In this document: positions 10,612 through 18,945 of the stretch, piece after piece
How positions within the stretch are numbered: the stretch's first letter is position 1
How the letters are laid out: the number at the start of each line of letters is the position of its first letter
Assembly (NCBI GenBank): GCA_963721105.1
Contig: CAVRHY010000017.1
Location: forward strand, 1-64,000
Reading direction: 5' to 3'
Source: Thermohalobaculum sp963721105
GTDB taxonomy: Bacteria > Pseudomonadota > Alphaproteobacteria > Rhodobacterales > Rhodobacteraceae
DNA length: 64,000 nt
Position numbers and translations under genes: made by a program
Notes under the pieces: generated by a model
Told to the model about the DNA's origin: nothing
What the model saw: the letters and a program-made list of their open reading frames with translations, nothing else
The model's database searches: none

Positions 10612-11454
10612 ATGTTCAAGCGCCTGGTCCTGATGGTCGTTCTGTCGCTGGTCGCGGCGTGCACCGCTGGCATTCCCGAGTTCCGGTATTTCGACGAGGC
10701 CTACGATCTCCAGGCCGTCGAGGCGAACAAGGTGCTCGACCGGCTGGCCGCGGCCGAGCGCACGCTGATCCGCCGCCAGTTCGGCCGGGAGGCCGCGATC
10801 CGCGACTTCGACCCGGACGAGGCGGGTTATTACCTGGACGTCGGCGATCCGCCGATGACGGGCGCCATTCGCGACAGCATGCGCTCTGTTGGGCTTTACA
10901 ACGACGCCATCTCCGGCCTGGCGACGGGAGAGGCGGCGACGGCGCTGAGCGCACGGATCGGCGGGGCGGCGACCTCGCTGTCCGCCGCCGCGCAGTCGGT
11001 CGCCGCGCTCTCGGGCCCGGGCGTCGTGATCGCGCCGATCGCCGGCACCGCGATCCAGAGCCTCCTGCCGCTTTTCGAGCAGGCGGCCGCCGCCGCGAAC
11101 AGGGCCGAGTTCCGCCGCCAGCTGATCGCGGCCTACCCGGACGTCCGCGCGCTGGTCGTCGCGCTCAGGGCCGGCACGCCGCAGATGTTCGACGTGATGC
11201 GTCGGTCCTATGTGCAGCGTGGCCTGCTCGGCGGCACGGGCGGCATCGCCGACGAGGACCTCGCCAGGCTTGAAGCCGACCGCCAGGCGCTCGCCGGCTG
11301 GGTGATCCTGCTGGACCAGACGCTGCGTGCCATGGACGCCGCGCGGGCGGCGGCCGAGAACGGCTCTACCGTCGACATCGAGACGCTGGTCTCGGCCTCG
11401 ATCGGCATCAGGACGCTCTCGGAGACAATCAGGGCGCTGCAGGCTGCGAACTAG
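10612..11454 (+). CDS. Predicted lipoprotein, unknown function
   Basis: A 280-residue protein from ATG 10612. It has a lipoprotein signal, MFKRLVLMVVLSLVAACTAG, with lipobox LVAAC. The rest is mostly helical and Ala-rich, with a Gly/Ala hydrophobic stretch around residues 100-165 (SGPGVVIAPIAGTAIQSLLP) and Arg-rich helices after it. I recognise no family. It is divergent from the CHAT/patatin unit and lies 22 bp upstream of the murein hydrolase gene, so it is probably co-transcribed with it. A role at the periplasmic face of the envelope is inference from the lipobox and neighbour. Confidence 0.8.
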   Translation: MFKRLVLMVVLSLVAACTAGIPEFRYFDEAYDLQAVEANKVLDRLAAAERTLIRRQFGREAAIRDFDPDEAGYYLDVGDPPMTGAIRDSMRSVGLYNDAISGLATGEAATALSARIGGAATSLSAAAQSVAALSGPGVVIAPIAGTAIQSLLPLFEQAAAAANRAEFRRQLIAAYPDVRALVVALRAGTPQMFDVMRRSYVQRGLLGGTGGIADEDLARLEADRQALAGWVILLDQTLRAMDAARAAAENGSTVDIETLVSASIGIRTLSETIRALQAAN

Positions 11455-11476
11455 CCGGCAACGGCGAGGAGGAGCG

Positions 11477-13537
11477 GTGACACGAGAGGAAATCAGGCTC
11501 AAGCTCGTCGAGTTGCGCGGCGGGTTGGAGGCACCCTTCGCCCGGGCGAAGGCGGCGGGCGATACCGCCGAGATGGATCGGCTGCAAGGCATCGCCGGCG
11601 ACATCGACGACGTGCTGGACGAGATCGCGCTCAGCAGCCTGGCGATGCTGGCGGCGAGCCTGACCGAGATCAAGCGCCGGATCGACGGCCATACCGCCGC
11701 CGCGACAGAGGCGGGTCAGGGCTTTGGCGGCATGAGCGTGGCCGGGATCGCCGAGGCGCTGAGGACGCTGTTCGAGGAAAGCTCGGAGGAGCCTCTTCCG
11801 CCGGCCGACGAGGCCGTAACGGGCGGGCCGGCCGTGCCCGTCGAGCCGGATGTGGCCGACGACGCGTTGGCGCGGCCAGCGCCGCCGGCGGCGCCCGCCC
11901 CGCCTGCGGTCGACCTGACGGGCAGCGCGACGGCGCCCGACCCTGGCGATGCCACGGACGGGCGGCTGCTCCTGGGCGAGGCGCATCTCCTGGCGCTCTG
12001 GAAGCGCTCGCAATTCCCCGTCGACGGGCGCGGAATCATCGTCTTCGGGCTGAGGGGATGCAGACCGGTCGATTTCTCTGGCACCGGCTTCGCGGCCGAG
12101 CACGAGATCGAGATGACTACCGTGAACTACAAGACGATGAACTGCACGCTCGGCCAGTGGCGGCCGGGCGCCGGGTTCGCGCTCTTCCCCGGTTCGACGG
12201 TGCCCTTCGGCGCGAGCGTCGAGCGCGCGATCTCCGCCGGCGGGATGGGCGTCAACCAGATGGGCCGCGGGCGCTACGACACCTACCGGGCCAATTGGCA
12301 CAAGCGCAGCGAGGGACCGCGCGGCCACTGGGCTCTGATCCAGGAGTGTCCGATCACGCTTCAGCGCAGCAGCGACGATGCCGATTATGATCTTCAGGAC
12401 CGGTGGGAGGTGGGCCGTATCGCCGGCGACAACATTCACTGCGCGTTTCACATGGGCGTCGATGGCAACATCCCCGACGCGCGCTTCTCGTCGGCCGGCT
12501 GCCAGACGGTAGCGGGGACAGTGAAGAAGGGCGTGCGCAACAGTGCCGCCGGCCCCTGGGCCAGGTTCATCGAGCCGTTCGAGGACCGTCTCGGTAACCA
12601 GAAGACCGCAGAGTACGTGCTGTTCGCCGCCGAGGAAGCGCAGCAGATGATCCGCAACCGCTATGCAGGAAAGTCGGTGATCCTGCGCTTCGGCTCGGCC
12701 GGACGGCTGGTCGAGGACCTGCAGGTCGCGCTGAACGCCCGCGGCGGTGCCGGGCTGCGGATCGACGGCGATTTCGGGCCGACGACCTTCCAGGCGGTGA
12801 TCGACTTCCAGACGGCCGAGTTTGGCGAGGATGCGGATGACGGCGTGGTCGGCGCCGCGACGGCCGAGCGGCTAGGCTTTCACCTGCCGCTGTTCGATTT
12901 CTCAAACGCGATTGGTGGCGGCGCGGGGCATGCCGGCCCGACGGTCTCGAGAGTCACGTCCGAGGCACCGGCCGATGCCGCCGCGGAGGCTCGCCCGCCG
13001 GCCCCGGCCGGCTCGGCGCTCTGCTGGGGGCAGGTGACGCGCAAGAAGCACGGCGATGCCTTCAACGAGAAGGTCATCGAGATCTCGAACCGGCTGGGCT
13101 GCGACCCGAACCACCTGATGGCCGTCATGGCCTTCGAGACGGGCGCCACGTTCGATCCGGCGAAAAAGAACGCTGCGGGCAGCGGCGCCACCGGGTTGAT
13201 TCAGTTCATGCCCGAGACAGCCCGGGGCCTCGGCACCTCCACCGCCGCGCTTGCCGCCATGAGCGGGGTCGAGCAGCTCGACTTCGTCGAACGTCATTTC
13301 CGGTCCGTCACCGGCAATCGGCCGCTCCGGACGCTGAGCGACGTCTACATGGCCGTGCTCCTGCCGGCCGCGGTGGGCAAGCTGGAAAGCCACGTCTTGT
13401 TCGAGAAGCCGTCGACGGCCTACGACCAGAACGCCGGGCTCGACGTCAACAAGGATGGCCTGATCACCAAGGCCGAGGCGACGTCGAAGGTCCAGAACAA
13501 GCTCGAGCAGGGCATGCGGGCCTCGCGACTGGGCTGA
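11477..13537 (+). CDS. Multidomain peptidoglycan hydrolase (peptidoglycan-binding plus SLT)
   Basis: A 686-residue protein from GTG 11477, chosen because of GAGGAGGAGC just upstream; the longer upstream frame is a shadow of the lipoprotein gene. Residues about 1-90 are helical, followed by a Pro/Ala linker. Residues about 175-395 contain NIHCAFHMGVDGNIPDA and SSAGCQTVAG, a His-Cys pattern like phage-type or YkuD-like peptidases (tentative). A peptidoglycan-binding repeat follows (GRLVEDLQVALNARGGAG, IDGDFGPTTFQAVIDFQ). The C-terminal SLT-type lytic transglycosylase has VMAFETGATFDPAKKN, with the catalytic Glu, and GLIQFMPETARGLG. No signal peptide is visible, so export may need a dedicated machine or the upstream lipoprotein. 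It could be a tail-associated or effector-type murein hydrolase. Confidence 0.8.
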   Translation: MTREEIRLKLVELRGGLEAPFARAKAAGDTAEMDRLQGIAGDIDDVLDEIALSSLAMLAASLTEIKRRIDGHTAAATEAGQGFGGMSVAGIAEALRTLFEESSEEPLPPADEAVTGGPAVPVEPDVADDALARPAPPAAPAPPAVDLTGSATAPDPGDATDGRLLLGEAHLLALWKRSQFPVDGRGIIVFGLRGCRPVDFSGTGFAAEHEIEMTTVNYKTMNCTLGQWRPGAGFALFPGSTVPFGASVERAISAGGMGVNQMGRGRYDTYRANWHKRSEGPRGHWALIQECPITLQRSSDDADYDLQDRWEVGRIAGDNIHCAFHMGVDGNIPDARFSSAGCQTVAGTVKKGVRNSAAGPWARFIEPFEDRLGNQKTAEYVLFAAEEAQQMIRNRYAGKSVILRFGSAGRLVEDLQVALNARGGAGLRIDGDFGPTTFQAVIDFQTAEFGEDADDGVVGAATAERLGFHLPLFDFSNAIGGGAGHAGPTVSRVTSEAPADAAAEARPPAPAGSALCWGQVTRKKHGDAFNEKVIEISNRLGCDPNHLMAVMAFETGATFDPAKKNAAGSGATGLIQFMPETARGLGTSTAALAAMSGVEQLDFVERHFRSVTGNRPLRTLSDVYMAVLLPAAVGKLESHVLFEKPSTAYDQNAGLDVNKDGLITKAEATSKVQNKLEQGMRASRLG

Positions 13538-13698
13538 GCCGCAACGGGATCGGCCCCCACGACCCGCCTGCCGATCGCGTCGAGCTCGATCGAGCCATCG
13601 GCGTGCAGCACGAGCCGGCCGGAGGTCTTCGCCTTCTGGATCGCGCGGCGCGACAGCCCGGCATGAGCGGCGAATACCCGCTCGCTCATTCCCTGCAT
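13420..13698 (-). CDS. Small phage-type HTH protein (terminase small subunit-like), possibly truncated
   Basis: A 92-codon frame beginning MSERVFAAHAGLSRRAIQKA, then SGRLVLHADGSIELDAIG. This is the helix-turn-helix plus wing arrangement of Nu1-like terminase small subunits and related phage 'elements of external origin' proteins. Third-position bias is good down to about 13550. The remaining 3' part runs antisense to the end of the murein hydrolase gene and is unlikely to be the original C-terminus, so the gene looks truncated. It lies 15 bp downstream of the DsbA-like gene on the same strand. The assignment rests on motif appearance only. Confidence 0.4.
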   Translation of the reverse strand: MQGMSERVFAAHAGLSRRAIQKAKTSGRLVLHADGSIELDAIGRRVVGADPVAAQPSREARMPCSSLFWTFDVASALVIRPSLLTSSPAFWS

Positions 13699-13713
13699 GG
13701 CTGGCGACCCGCG

Positions 13714-14496
13714 CTACCGGCTCCGGCCACCGTGGGCCTGACAGGGTTCGAAGGGACCGTCGGCAATCTCGCGCTCGATGAGGGCGCGCAGTTGAGCATC
13801 GCCGATCGCGCCGACCACGACGGTGCGACCGACGACGAGACCCGGGGTCCCCGGGAAGCCGAAAAGCGCGGCGAGCCCCCGCGTCTTGCTGAGTTCGTCC
13901 TCGACGCCGATGCTCTCCATATCCTCGAGCAGGCGGTCAGCGTCCACGCCAATCCGCTCCGAGACGCTCCTCAGATAAGCTGCTGTCGGAACGAAGGACG
14001 TCTGCACGAGGCGGTCGTGAAACGCGGCATAGGCACCCTGTCGCTTCGCCGCGAGAGCGGCTTTGGCCGCCAGCTCCGACGTGTGGCCCAGCATCGGCCA
14101 CTCGTGCCAGGCGATCCGCACTTTGTCCGGCTCCTCGTCCTCGATAGCCGTCAACTCCTTCGACAGCACGCGGCAATAGGGGCAGCGATAGTCGGTGAAG
14201 AAGGCGATCGGGACCGTGTCCGCCGTCAGGGGCGCTGCCCCGAACAACGTCGGGCATAGATCGCTACCGTCGCGTTGCGTCGCGCCGTTTCCAACCGCGC
14301 GGGGCGCGCCTGTCATGCCCGCCAGAGGATCCCAGCCGCCGGAGAAGTTTCCCGTGCTGATGCGTCGGAACCCGGCGGAATCCTCCAGGGGGGTAAAGTC
14401 GAACTCGCCGACGAACAGCGTTCTGTCGAGCCACGGGAAAGCGAACCAGGCCCCCACCGCAACCGCGATAGCACCTATGGACGCCAGCCGGTGCAC
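13714..14496 (-). CDS. DsbA-family thiol oxidoreductase with N-terminal membrane anchor
   Basis: A 260-residue protein from GTG 14496 with ribosome site GGAAGGATCGC. The N-terminus MHRLASIGAIAVAVGAWFAF is a signal or anchor segment. A thioredoxin/DsbA fold starts near residue 90: IAFFTDYRCPYCRVLSKEL carries the redox CPYC motif, and FGFPGTPGLVVGRTVVVGA carries the cis-Pro loop (TP). Between them is the helical insert typical of DsbA-like proteins (AAKAALAAKRQGAYAAFHD). The family oxidises or isomerises disulfides in the periplasm. No DsbB-like partner is adjacent. The frame is intact. Confidence 0.85.
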   Translation of the reverse strand: MHRLASIGAIAVAVGAWFAFPWLDRTLFVGEFDFTPLEDSAGFRRISTGNFSGGWDPLAGMTGAPRAVGNGATQRDGSDLCPTLFGAAPLTADTVPIAFFTDYRCPYCRVLSKELTAIEDEEPDKVRIAWHEWPMLGHTSELAAKAALAAKRQGAYAAFHDRLVQTSFVPTAAYLRSVSERIGVDADRLLEDMESIGVEDELSKTRGLAALFGFPGTPGLVVGRTVVVGAIGDAQLRALIEREIADGPFEPCQAHGGRSR

Positions 14497-14741
14497 GCGA
14501 TCCTTCCTGCACGCCGGTTCGCCGCCGTCGGTGCGGGGGCGGGGGCGGGTTTTGGAGATCCATCCGCAAGTTTCTCAGCCTCGAAGAGGCAGTCAAGCCC
14601 GAGCCGGGCGAGCCAGAATGTATCCGCCGGTTCATTCCCTGCACGGCCGGCTGGAGACGCAATGATCCTAGCCGCTTATGACTTGTGGCGAGCGCGACCG
14701 ACGCCTGTATGGTCGCCACGACGCAGACACAGGAGCATCAG

Positions 14742-14838
14742 ATGAGCACCACAATCCTGCGGACTAGGAACGAAGCCTGTGGGTTCTGGGCACAATGGCC
14801 CGGGTCACCGACAATATCGCCGTCGACACCAAGAAGTG
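14742..14838 (+). other. Possible 5' fragment of an accessory gene cut by IS66
   Basis: ATG 14742 lies behind AGGAGCATCAG and begins MSTTILRTRNEACGF; with a one-base shift the frame continues as GTMARVTDNIAVDTKK up to the IS66 end. It looks like the N-terminus of a small protein of the kind carried on plasmids and islands, but I cannot name it with confidence. The IS66 insertion would have truncated it. Confidence 0.25.
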
Positions 14839-14921
14839 TGAGCGTCCGGCCTCCCCGCCCTTGCTGAGGTGACCGTTTGCTCGATCATGGGCGGGGAGTT
14901 GGACAAAGGTGTCCACTCTGC

Positions 14922-15314
14922 ATGGTGGACACTTTCTTGTCTGGATCGCAGCAGCAGCGGCGCCGGTATCGGCGGTGGAGTGGGGAAGCGAAGCGAGCGA
15001 TTTGCCTGGAGACGCGAGCACCGGGCGTGTCGGTGGCGCAGGTTGCTCAGCGGCATTCTCTGAACGCTAATCTCATCTTCAAGTGGCTTCGCGATCCTCG
15101 GTTTGCGCCCGGCGGGATGGTGGAGGAAGCGCCGGTATTCTTGCCGGTTCAGCTGCGTCACGAAGATGTGCCGAGGGGCGCGTCAGAGCCGGCCGTCGAC
15201 GGCAGCCATGGCCGCGTCGAGATTGTGCTCGGCACCGGCCATCGGGTGAGCATTGAAGGCTCATTCGATAGTGCCGCCATTGCCGAACTGTTGAAGGCGC
15301 TGACCGAACGATGA
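14922..15314 (+). CDS. tnpA: IS66 accessory protein TnpA (Orf1)
   Basis: A 130-residue protein from ATG 14922. It has the HTH_Tnp/IS66 Orf1 pattern: RRWSGEAKRAICLETRAPG, then VSVAQVAQRHSLNANLIFKW, a helix-turn-helix, and a C-terminal part ending SAAIAELLKALTER. IS66 elements need TnpA and TnpB for transposition along with the DDE transposase TnpC, although their exact roles are not settled. It overlaps tnpB by ATGA. Confidence 0.9.
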   Translation: MVDTFLSGSQQQRRRYRRWSGEAKRAICLETRAPGVSVAQVAQRHSLNANLIFKWLRDPRFAPGGMVEEAPVFLPVQLRHEDVPRGASEPAVDGSHGRVEIVLGTGHRVSIEGSFDSAAIAELLKALTER

Positions 15315-15658
15315 TCCCGGTACCGTCACAGACCAAGGTGTGGCTGGCAGCTGGCGTCACCGACATGAGAAGGGGCTTCAATGGCCTCTCGGCGCTGGCC
15401 GAGAAGCAGCTGAGGCAGGACCCTTATTCGGGTCATTTGTTTGTCTTCCGTGGGCGCCGCGGTGATCTCGTGAAAGTGGTTTGGTTCGATGGTCAGGGTG
15501 CCTGCCTGTTCAGCAAGCGGCTGGAGCGCGGCCGTTTCGTATGGCCGTCGCCCGCGCAGGGCCGCGTCACGATCACCTCGGCGCAGTTGGCGATGCTGCT
15601 CGAAGGGATTGATTGGCGGGCACCGCAACGAACCTGGCGCCCACTGACAACAGGCTGA
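15311..15658 (+). CDS. tnpB: IS66 accessory protein TnpB (Orf2)
   Basis: A 115-residue protein from ATG 15311, overlapping the tnpA stop. The sequence is characteristic of IS66 Orf2: TKVWLAAGVTDMRRGFNGL, SGHLFVFRGRRGDLVKVVW and LERGRFVWPSP, ending in a segment (LAMLLEGIDWRAPQRTW) close to the family consensus. Length and frame are normal. Confidence 0.95.
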   Translation: MIPVPSQTKVWLAAGVTDMRRGFNGLSALAEKQLRQDPYSGHLFVFRGRRGDLVKVVWFDGQGACLFSKRLERGRFVWPSPAQGRVTITSAQLAMLLEGIDWRAPQRTWRPLTTG

Positions 15659-15732
15659 TTTTCTTCGCAAATCCAATGGGATGGATGGGATTATCCATTT
15701 CTCCGTCGGCGTGGTTCGGCTATGATCCGAGC

Positions 15733-17213
15733 ATGCTCAACGAGTTCAGAGCCTGCCCGAGGACCCGGCCGAATTGCGCCAGACCGCGCAGCAGCTCGTC
15801 TCGCTTGTGAAGTCTCAGGCGCTGCGGATCGCCAAGCTCGAGCACCAGCTTGCAGGCATGCGGCGGCATCGGTTCGGGAGCCGATCGGAGAGCCTCGATC
15901 AGCTCGAGCTGACGCTCGAGGAGGAAGAGATCGCGGCGGCCAAGGCCGCACCGCCCGACCTGCCGAGTGACACCGACGATGGGCAGAGGAAGAAGCCCAA
16001 GCGCAAGCCGCTGCCGGCAAGTTTGCCACGCCAAGAGCAGCGGCTCTCGCCCGGTGAGAGCTGTGGCGATTGTGGTGGTGCCTTGAAGGTTCTGGGCGAG
16101 GACGTCACCGAAGAGTTGGACTACCTGCCTGGCCGGTTCGTGGTGAACCGGATCGTTCGCCCACGCATGGCCTGCAAGTGCTGCGAGACCATCTGCCAGG
16201 CGCCTCTGCCGTCACGCCCGATCGAGCGAGGGCGGCCGGGAGCCGGCCTGCTGGCGCATGTGCTGGTCAGCAAATATGCTGATCATCTTCCCTTGTATCG
16301 CCAATCGCAGATCTTCGAGCGCGAAGGCATCGATCTCGATCGCTCGACGCTCTGCGACTGGGTGGGCAAGTCGGCTGCGCTGCTGGAGCCGCTGGCTGAT
16401 GCGATCGGCCGCCATGTCCTGGGCGGATCGGCGATCTTCGCCGACGACACACCGCTGAAGATGCAGGCACCCGGCAACGGCCGCACCAAGACCGCTCGCA
16501 TCTGGACCTATGTTCGCGACGAGCGGCCTTGGCTCGGGCCGGCCCCGCCGGCCGCCTGGTATCGCTTCACCGTCGACCGCAAGGGCCAACACCCCGCCGA
16601 GCATCTCGTCGCCTTCGAAGGCTGGATGCATGCCGACGGCTATGCCGGCTTCAACGAGCTTTACCGTTCAGGCGGCATCCGCGAGGTGGCGTGCATGGCC
16701 CACATCCGGCGCAAGTTCGTCGACGTGTTCCAGGCCGAGGGCTCGGTCATTGCCGAGGAGGCGATCAAGCGGATCGCCGGGCTCTATGCCGTCGAGAAGC
16801 AGGGTCGTTGTCGTCCGCCCGATGAGCGGGTTCGGCCCCGGCAGGATCGAGCCAAGCCGATCCTCGACGACCTGGAGGGCTGGCTGCAGACCCAGCTGCC
16901 GCGCATCTCCGGCAAGTCCGAGCTTGCCAAGGCGATCCGCTACGCCCTGAGCCGCTTCAAGAAGCTGCGGCCATACCTCGACCATGGCTACCTCGAGGCC
17001 GACAACAACGGCGCCGAGCGGGCGATGAAATCGGTGGCGCTGGGCAGGAAAAACTACCTTTTTGTTGGCTCCGAGGGCGGCGGCAAATCAGCCGCAATCG
17101 CCTACACCCTGATCGAGTCGGCCAAGCTCAACGGTGTCGATCCGCAGGCCTGGCTGACGAATGTGCTGAGCCGCATCGCCGATCACAAGATCACCCCGAT
17201 CGACGAGCTTTGA
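15733..17213 (+). pseudogene. tnpC: IS66 transposase TnpC, 5' frameshift and 3' end displaced by IS3
   Basis: The DDE transposase of the IS66 element. ATG 15733 begins MLNEF, but the frame must shift near 15748 to reach LPEDPAELRQTAQQLVSLVK and the main 479-residue frame. It has the N-terminal leucine-zipper region (QALRIAKLEHQLAGM), the zinc-finger-like CGDCGGALK and CKCCETICQ motifs, FADDTPLKM with a catalytic Asp, and the C-terminal EADNNGAERAMKSVALGRKN with the Glu region. Its last codons read PIDEL followed by TGA, but this TGA is the first triplet of the IS3 insertion. Across that insertion, codons at 18538-18567 give LPWRYAQS and a stop, matching the usual family ending. Confidence 0.85.
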
Positions 17214-17252
17214 ACCGCCCCGGGTTTCCCGGAGGGCTTTGGGCTCAAGAAT

Positions 17253-18158
17253 TCAGGCGGCGTTTTCATGGGCATTCAGGGGTTCATAGAAGGCGTCCTC
17301 CGCTTCATTGGGTGTGATGTATCCGATGGCGCTGTGCAGGCGTTCGGCGTTGTACCAGGCGACCCATTTCAAGGTTTCCCACTCGACCCGGGCCGTGGAT
17401 TTCCAGGGGCTGAGGAAGTTGATGACCTCGCTCTTGAACAGACCGATGATGCTCTCGGCCAAGGCGTTGTCGTAGCTGTCGCCGACGCTGCCGACGGAGG
17501 TGTCGATGCCAGCCTCTGCCAGACGCTCGGTGTACTTGATCGACAGGTACTGGCTGCCCCTATCGGAATGATGGATCAGACTGCCCGCTTCTGAGGGGGC
17601 CCGCTGACAGATCGCCTGGTTCAGGGCATCCAGCACGAATGCAGTGGTCATCGAGGTGGAGACGCGCCAGCCGACGATCTTCCTCGCGAAGACGTCGATC
17701 ACGAAGGCGACGTACACCATGCCCTGCCAGGTCGAAACATAGGTGAAGTCGGAGACCCATAGCTGGTTCGGCATCTTTGCAGCGAAGGTCCGATTGACCT
17801 TGTCGTCCGGACAGGGCTGCGATGTGTCCGGGTTGGTGGTGATGACCTTCTTGCCCCGGACAACGCCTTGCAATCCCATTGCTTTCATCAGCCGCTCCAC
17901 CGTGCATCGGGCGATGTCGTATCCTTCCCGGCGCAGCGTATGCCAGACTTTGCGCGCTCCGTACCGGCGGCCGCTGGCAGCGAAGACCCGCTCGATCTGG
18001 CGGCTGTCTTTCTCGTCCTGCTTCGCACGATCCGAAGCCAGGCCCGGGTCGTACGCGATCGCGGCCCGCGCATAGTACGTCGACGGTGCGATCGGCAGCA
18101 CACGGCAGATCGGCTCGACACCGAAGACGGCCCGGTTTGCGTCAATGAACCCGGTCAT
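17253..18158 (-). CDS. IS3-family transposase OrfB (DDE integrase domain)
   Basis: A 301-residue catalytic subunit of the IS3-type transposase. The HTH_21 region (GRRYGARKVWHTLRREGYD) is followed by an rve integrase core. The three catalytic acids lie in LWVSDFTYV (Asp), IHHSDRGSQY (Asp) and DNALAESIIGLFKSE (Glu), ending with the usual WYNAERLHSAIGYITP. The start overlaps the stop of orfA. In this family OrfB is often made as a frameshift fusion OrfAB; here the two frames meet as ATGA at 18155-18158. Confidence 0.95.
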   Translation of the reverse strand: MTGFIDANRAVFGVEPICRVLPIAPSTYYARAAIAYDPGLASDRAKQDEKDSRQIERVFAASGRRYGARKVWHTLRREGYDIARCTVERLMKAMGLQGVVRGKKVITTNPDTSQPCPDDKVNRTFAAKMPNQLWVSDFTYVSTWQGMVYVAFVIDVFARKIVGWRVSTSMTTAFVLDALNQAICQRAPSEAGSLIHHSDRGSQYLSIKYTERLAEAGIDTSVGSVGDSYDNALAESIIGLFKSEVINFLSPWKSTARVEWETLKWVAWYNAERLHSAIGYITPNEAEDAFYEPLNAHENAA

Positions 18159-18487
18159 TTCTTGAATGGGCGGTCGAGCTCCGCCTGGGCGAAATACGCG
18201 CTGGCCTTCTTCAGGATCTCATTGGCGACGCGCAGCTCCCGGACCTCGCGCTCCAACTCCCTGATCCGATCCCTCTCCGCGCTGGCCAGACCGGGACGCT
18301 CTCCGGCATCACGCTCGGCACGCTGGCACCAGACGCGCAGGCTGTCCGGAGAACAGCCAAGCTTCGGCGCAATCGCCCTGTAGGCGGCGTTGTCGCTCGG
18401 ATATTCGGCCCGCTGTTCCTTGAAAAGCCGAACGCCACGATCGCGCAGCTCGGCGGGGTAAGTCGGGGTGTAGGTTCTCTTGCTCAT
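18155..18487 (-). CDS. IS3-family transposase OrfA (HTH subunit)
   Basis: A 110-residue protein from ATG 18487 with a Tnp_8 helix-turn-helix (YRAIAPKLGCSPDSLRVW) followed by a leucine-zipper-like coiled coil (ELEREVRELRVANEILKKA). It binds the element ends and modulates transposition. Length and order, upstream of and overlapping orfB, are standard. Confidence 0.93.
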   Translation of the reverse strand: MSKRTYTPTYPAELRDRGVRLFKEQRAEYPSDNAAYRAIAPKLGCSPDSLRVWCQRAERDAGERPGLASAERDRIRELEREVRELRVANEILKKASAYFAQAELDRPFKK

Positions 18488-18550
18488 GGCGGGTATCCTT
18501 GGAGAGATTTACTCTCCGGGAAACCCGGGGCGGTTCACTTCTGCCTTGGC

Positions 18551-18574
18551 GTTACGCTCAATCCTGAGCGTAAC
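18551..18574. repeat. Perfect 10-bp inverted repeat at the IS66 3' end
   Basis: GTTACGCTCA, four bases (ATCC), then TGAGCGTAAC. It overlaps the reconstructed tnpC stop codon at 18565-18567. It may be part of the IS66 right end, since the TGAGCGT core recurs at the left end at 14839, or a hairpin. It has no following T-run, so I do not call it a terminator. Confidence 0.5.
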
Positions 18575-18945
18575 CGCCCCCGTCCATCAGCGGTAGGGCG
18601 ACTGGATCGGACGGACACCAAAGAAGGCACAGTTGCGGATGTTGAGGCGCACGGGCAGCATTTTCGGCGGCGGAGTAAAGGCCACCGAAAGATTTCGACG
18701 CTTTCCTCAGGTCGATGATCGCAAAGACCGGGCCCTACCCGGGATCCGCTGCAATCCCGGTGGACGTTCTGACGCTGGCGGATGAGTATAGTCCCGAGGC
18801 AAAGGCGATCGGCGACCTGCTGCGGGTCGAGCACCCTTGGGTCGCGTCCTGGAACAGAGCTTCCGTTCCAAATTGCAACCGCAGACGTCATCCCGGAACT
18901 TGTGCGGACGCTCCGGGCCCCGAGCCGACCGCGCCCACTCGCCGA
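18575..18945. other. Gap after IS66, with a possible truncated ORF
   Basis: About 370 bp between the IS66 3' end and the SDR stop. On the plus strand ATG 18715 starts a short frame with reasonable composition (IAKTGPYPGSAAIPVDVLTL, then ADEY...). It loses coherence within about 60 codons and is probably a fragment of a hypothetical gene. Nothing else is supported. Confidence 0.3.

Larger units (their letters stand above)
17211..18537 (-). mobile_element. IS3-family element inserted in IS66 tnpC
   Basis: A complete 1327-bp element with perfect 24-bp terminal inverted repeats at 17211-17234 and 18514-18537, each reading inward from TGAACCGCCCCGGGTTTC. It is flanked by the 3-bp direct repeat CTT at 17208-17210 and 18538-18540, the expected kind of target duplication. 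It carries orfA and orfB on the minus strand, both intact. The tight ends and clean reconstruction of tnpC suggest a recent insertion. Confidence 0.95.
14839..18567 (+). mobile_element. IS66-family element, interrupted by an IS3-family element
   Basis: Three consecutive plus-strand genes (tnpA, tnpB, tnpC) in the standard IS66 order, with tnpA-tnpB overlapping by ATGA. The 3' end of tnpC is split by an IS3-family insertion at 17211-18537. Removing that insertion restores a normal tnpC end and a stop at 18565. The outer ends are uncertain: TGAGCGTCCGGCC at 14839 partly matches TGAGCGTAACGCC read on the minus strand inside 18548-18560. I could not confirm the 8-bp target duplication usual for this family; ACACCAAGAAG before the left end and ACACCAAAGAAG near 18616 are a possible but imperfect pair. 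Confidence 0.75.

Noticed and set aside
18551..18574. Rho-independent terminator after IS66
   Set aside because: The hairpin is perfect, but no T-run follows on either strand and it overlaps the reconstructed tnpC stop codon and probable IS end.
14831..18627. ACACCAAGAAG and ACACCAAAGAAG as the IS66 target duplication
   Set aside because: The copies differ by one base, and the right one lies about 50 bp beyond any sequence resembling the left terminal repeat, so I cannot call it a duplication.
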